From the NCBI GenBank assembly GCA_040007195.1, contig JBDTVQ010000281.1, positions 1 through 9,262 of the forward strand: a stretch of DNA of 9,262 bases, read 5' to 3'. Below the pieces are notes generated by a model that had not been told where the DNA came from, made no database searches, and saw only the letters and a program-made list of their open reading frames with translations. This DNA comes from JAFLBB01 sp040007195. Its GTDB lineage: Bacteria; Acidobacteriota; Terriglobia; Bryobacterales; Bryobacteraceae. Positions 7,262-9,262 of this stretch are shown here, piece by piece. The first letter of the stretch is position 1. Each line of letters opens with the position of its first letter. The position numbers and the translations under genes are program-made.

Positions 7262-7277
7262 AATTTGGTCCCAAATT
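7262..7277. promoter_or_regulatory. Perfect 16-bp inverted repeat in the purS/peroxidase divergent region; candidate operator
   Basis: AATTTGG and CCAAATT are perfect 7-base inverted arms around TC. An extra G-C pair at 7260/7279 follows one mismatch. It lies in the 94-base region between divergent purS (start 7209) and the peroxidase gene (start 7304), about 26 bases before the latter. A compact A/T-flanked dyad of this size is typical of a dimeric repressor or activator site. The cognate regulator is unknown; a peroxide-, redox- or purine-sensing factor would suit the neighbours. Confidence 0.5.
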
Positions 7278-7294
7278 CCGGCACAGAGAATCGT

Positions 7295-7300
7295 TACAAT
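7295..7300 (+). promoter_or_regulatory. TACAAT, -10-like hexamer just before the peroxidase start
   Basis: TACAAT matches five of six consensus -10 positions and ends 3 bases before the ATG at 7304. If used, transcription would begin at or just after that ATG, giving a leaderless message or pointing to the ATG at 7310. No clear -35 sits at 16-18 bases. The match may be chance in an A/T-rich stretch. Confidence 0.25.
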
Positions 7301-7303
7301 TAA

Positions 7304-8407
7304 ATGCCTATGCCTATCCGCGTGTCCTTTGTGTCCCTGGGTCTCATTTTGCTGCTGGCCTGCGCCCCCGCGCCGAAAGTAGCCGAGCAGGTGGCCGCCG
7401 CGCCGGTTAAACCAATCGGCGCCGTGGTGGAAATCAAGGCGCCCCTGGGATTGCCGCCGGTACCTGTTCCTGAGGATAATCCTCCGACGGCGGAGACGAT
7501 CGCGCTGGGGCGCAAGCTTTATTACGACGGCAAGCTTTCGGTGGACCAGTCGATTTCCTGCGCCAGTTGCCACCATCCCGATCACGGATTCAGCGATGGC
7601 AAGCCTGTGAGCGATGGGGTGAAAGGCGGGAAGGGTACGCGCAACGCGCCCGTGGTGATGAACGCGGCGTATTCGACGCTGCAGTTCTGGGACGGCCGCG
7701 CGCCGAGCCTGGAAAAGCAGGCCGAAGGGCCGGTGGCCAATCCGATCGAGATGGGCATGACGCATGAAGGCGTGGTGGAACGGCTGATCGGCGATACGGT
7801 GTACAAGGCCGAGTTCGACAAAGCGTTCGGCCCGGGCCCGGTGACTTACGAAAAAGTGGCCAAGGCGATTGCGAGCTTTGAGCGGACGGTGATCAGCGGG
7901 AACTCGCCATTCGACCGCTATCAGTATGGTGGTGACAAGAAGGCGATGAGCGCTGGAGCGATTCGCGGTCTGGAAGTTTTCAAGAACCCGGCCAAGGGCA
8001 ATTGCGCCAAGTGCCACACGATCGAGGAAAAGTATGCACTGTTCAGCGACAACAAGTTTCACAATCTCGGCGTGGGGATGAATGCCAAGGGCGAGCTGAG
8101 CGATTTGGGCCGGTACGCGGAAACCAAGGTTGACGCCGACCGCGGGGCGTTCAAAACGCCGACGCTGCGCAACGTTGCCTTGAGCGCTCCCTATATGCAC
8201 GACGGAAGCCACAAGACGCTAAAGGAAGTGGTGGATTTCTACATCGGCGGCGGTAACTCGAATGAGTATCTCGACAAAGACATCAAAGCGTTGAAGCTGT
8301 CCAAGCAGGAGCGCGACGATTTGATCACGTTCATGGAGGCGCTGACCGGTGTGATCCCGCCAGGCATCGACGATCCGAACGTCAAGAAGGCGGAGGTACG
8401 GCAATGA
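7304..8407 (+). CDS. Diheme cytochrome c peroxidase (CcpA/MauG superfamily), lipoprotein
   Basis: This is a 367-residue diheme peroxidase-family protein. It would reduce hydrogen peroxide using electrons from a small redox protein, or carry out a related oxidation, at the periplasmic side of a membrane. The N-terminus is a lipoprotein signal with lipobox LLAC, lipidated at Cys20. Heme 1 binds at CASCHH (86-91) and heme 2 at CAKCH (234-238). Family motifs follow in order: GKGTRNAP (109-116), FWDGRAPSLEKQA (128-140), NPIEMG (146-151), FERT (192-195), and TPTLRNVALSAPYMHDG (285-301). Met298 sits where bacterial CcpA has its axial Met and MauG has Tyr, which favours a peroxidase over a MauG-type enzyme. 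ATG codons at 7304 and 7310 are both possible. The stop overlaps the cupredoxin start by 4 bases (ATGA), so the two are translationally coupled. Confidence 0.93.
   Translation: MPMPIRVSFVSLGLILLLACAPAPKVAEQVAAAPVKPIGAVVEIKAPLGLPPVPVPEDNPPTAETIALGRKLYYDGKLSVDQSISCASCHHPDHGFSDGKPVSDGVKGGKGTRNAPVVMNAAYSTLQFWDGRAPSLEKQAEGPVANPIEMGMTHEGVVERLIGDTVYKAEFDKAFGPGPVTYEKVAKAIASFERTVISGNSPFDRYQYGGDKKAMSAGAIRGLEVFKNPAKGNCAKCHTIEEKYALFSDNKFHNLGVGMNAKGELSDLGRYAETKVDADRGAFKTPTLRNVALSAPYMHDGSHKTLKEVVDFYIGGGNSNEYLDKDIKALKLSKQERDDLITFMEALTGVIPPGIDDPNVKKAEVRQ
8392..8397 (+). promoter_or_regulatory. Shine-Dalgarno for the cupredoxin gene, inside the peroxidase coding region
   Basis: GGAGGT lies 6 bases before the ATG at 8404, within the last codons of the peroxidase gene. 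It confirms the ATGA-overlap start and suggests efficient re-initiation, so the copper protein may be made in similar or greater amounts than the peroxidase. Confidence 0.75.
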
Positions 8408-9186
8408 GCCGGAATCGGCGGGAGTTCCTGGTGGCGGGCGCGGGCGCGGTGATGGTGGCCTGTGGCGGCGGCGGGGAAAGCGGCAAGGATGCGGCGAAGG
8501 CCCCGGCAGAGGCGGCGGTTGCGTACACGAAGGTAGATCCGGCAACGGCCGCAAAAGTGACCGGCAAAGCTATGTACACGGGTCCGAAGCCGGTGCGCAA
8601 GGTGATCGATATGTCGAGCGAGGAGACCGAGTGCAAGCGCGCGCATAAGGGGCCGGTGCAATCCGAAGAGGTGATGCTGAACGCCGACGGAACGCTGGCG
8701 AACGTGTTCGTGTATGTGAGCGCCGGGCTGGAGGGCAAGAAATTCGAGACGCCGAAGACGCCGGTGAAGTTGAATCAGACGGGCTGCATGTTTTCACCGC
8801 ACGTGGTGGGCATGATGACCGGCCAGCCGCTGCTGGTAAGCAATAGCGATCCGGTGACGCACAATGTTCATCCGATTCCGGAAAAGAACCGGGAGTGGAA
8901 TCAAGGCCAACCGCCGGGCGCGCCGGAGATTGAGCGTACGTTTCACTTTGAAGAGATCATGATTCCGGTGAAGTGCAACGTGCATTCATGGATGAGGAGC
9001 TACATTGGCGTGGTGGCGCATCCGTTCTTTGCGGTGACGGGGGAGACGGGGGCGTTCGAACTGGCCGGACTGCCGCCGGGCGATTACACGGTGACGGCGT
9101 GGCATGAAAAGTTTGGCAAGCAGGAAATGAAGGTTACGCTTGCGGCGAGTGGGGCGGGGATGGCGGAGTTTACGTTTAAGGGGTAA
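8404..9186 (+). CDS. Tat-exported lipoprotein cupredoxin (amicyanin-like copper loop) with carboxypeptidase-regulatory-like tail
   Basis: This is a 260-residue probable type I copper electron carrier. The N-terminus combines a twin-arginine motif (NRREFL, 4-9) with a lipobox-like MVAC, lipidated at Cys20, then a Gly/Ala/Lys linker to about 40. Residues about 50-205 form the cupredoxin-like part. VTHNVHP (151-157) supplies the first His ligand (H153 or H156), and CNVHSWM (191-197) supplies Cys191, His194 and Met197. The C-x2-H-x2-M spacing is that of amicyanin and pseudoazurin. Cys77 and Cys128 may form a disulfide. Residues about 212-258, with GAFELAGLPPGDYTVTAWHE (216-235), resemble a carboxypeptidase-regulatory-like beta fold. 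Similar proteins in Acidobacteriota and Planctomycetota are often named methylamine-utilisation or carboxypeptidase-like proteins. Coupling to the diheme peroxidase gene suggests it is that enzyme's redox partner. Copper binding is inferred from the motif alone. Confidence 0.82.
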   Translation: MSRNRREFLVAGAGAVMVACGGGGESGKDAAKAPAEAAVAYTKVDPATAAKVTGKAMYTGPKPVRKVIDMSSEETECKRAHKGPVQSEEVMLNADGTLANVFVYVSAGLEGKKFETPKTPVKLNQTGCMFSPHVVGMMTGQPLLVSNSDPVTHNVHPIPEKNREWNQGQPPGAPEIERTFHFEEIMIPVKCNVHSWMRSYIGVVAHPFFAVTGETGAFELAGLPPGDYTVTAWHEKFGKQEMKVTLAASGAGMAEFTFKG

Positions 9187-9191
9187 GTGAG

Positions 9192-9262
9192 TTACTGCTT
9201 CAACATGCCCGGATACTGCTTCTTCGTCTTGTCAATCTTGGGCTTGGCGATGGCTTCGACGT
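9192..9262 (-). CDS. C-terminal fragment of an unidentified gene, 5' part beyond the window
   Basis: Reading the minus strand from the right edge gives an open frame of 22 codons ending in TAA at 9194-9192. The tail is Lys-rich: KPKIDKTKKQYPGMLKQ. It converges with the cupredoxin gene, with only 5 bases between the stops, and that tight packing supports a real gene end. I do not recognise the family from so short a piece. Confidence 0.5.
   Translation of the reverse strand, partial: VEAIAKPKIDKTKKQYPGMLKQ

Noticed and set aside
7049..8212. A 387-codon minus-strand frame opposite the peroxidase gene, overlapping purS
   Set aside because: It is Arg/His-rich with no family pattern and overlaps two well-supported genes. 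The heme motifs are on the plus strand.

Overview
The window looks like a chromosomal segment of a high-GC, Gram-negative soil-type bacterium. It is most likely an Acidobacteriota of the Solibacter/Bryobacter group. The main pointer is the secreted protein at 2320-3975, which carries the repeat signature of the Solibacter-expanded family TIGR03437. Sulfatase genes, metallo-amidohydrolases with export signals and diheme peroxidase/cupredoxin pairs are also common in that phylum. This placement is an inference from gene content. No rRNA, tRNA, CRISPR array, transposase or integrase is visible.

Layout. (1) 1-2179, minus strand: a two-gene unit. An exported amidohydrolase of the COG3964-like type comes first, followed by a Tat-type sulfatase that runs off the left edge. 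The sulfatase ribosome-binding site overlaps the amidohydrolase stop codon. (2) 2320-4625, plus strand: two secreted proteins, a TIGR03437-type protein and a small DUF4097-like beta-repeat protein, separated by a stem-loop. (3) 4637-7209, minus strand: a housekeeping unit purS-glmS-yjbQ, covering a purine synthesis subunit, glucosamine-6-phosphate synthase and a YjbQ-family protein. (4) 7304-9186, plus strand, divergent from purS: a translationally coupled pair. It encodes a lipoprotein diheme cytochrome c peroxidase (CcpA/MauG superfamily) and a Tat-exported lipoprotein cupredoxin with an amicyanin-like copper loop. (5) 9192-9262, minus strand: the last 22 codons of an unidentified gene.

How the genes work together. 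The peroxidase and cupredoxin are probably redox partners at the periplasmic face of a membrane, with the copper protein passing electrons to or from the diheme enzyme. The region between purS and this pair holds a perfect 16-bp inverted repeat that could be an operator. The purS-glmS-yjbQ run has short gaps and is probably one transcript. The sulfatase and amidohydrolase probably act outside the cytoplasm on sulfated or acylated organic matter, with unknown substrates.

I see no clear candidate for a wholly new system. The most worthwhile leads are the peroxidase-cupredoxin couplet, the palindrome in front of it, a substituted metal-ligand position in the amidohydrolase, and the unassigned C-terminal half of the TIGR03437 protein.
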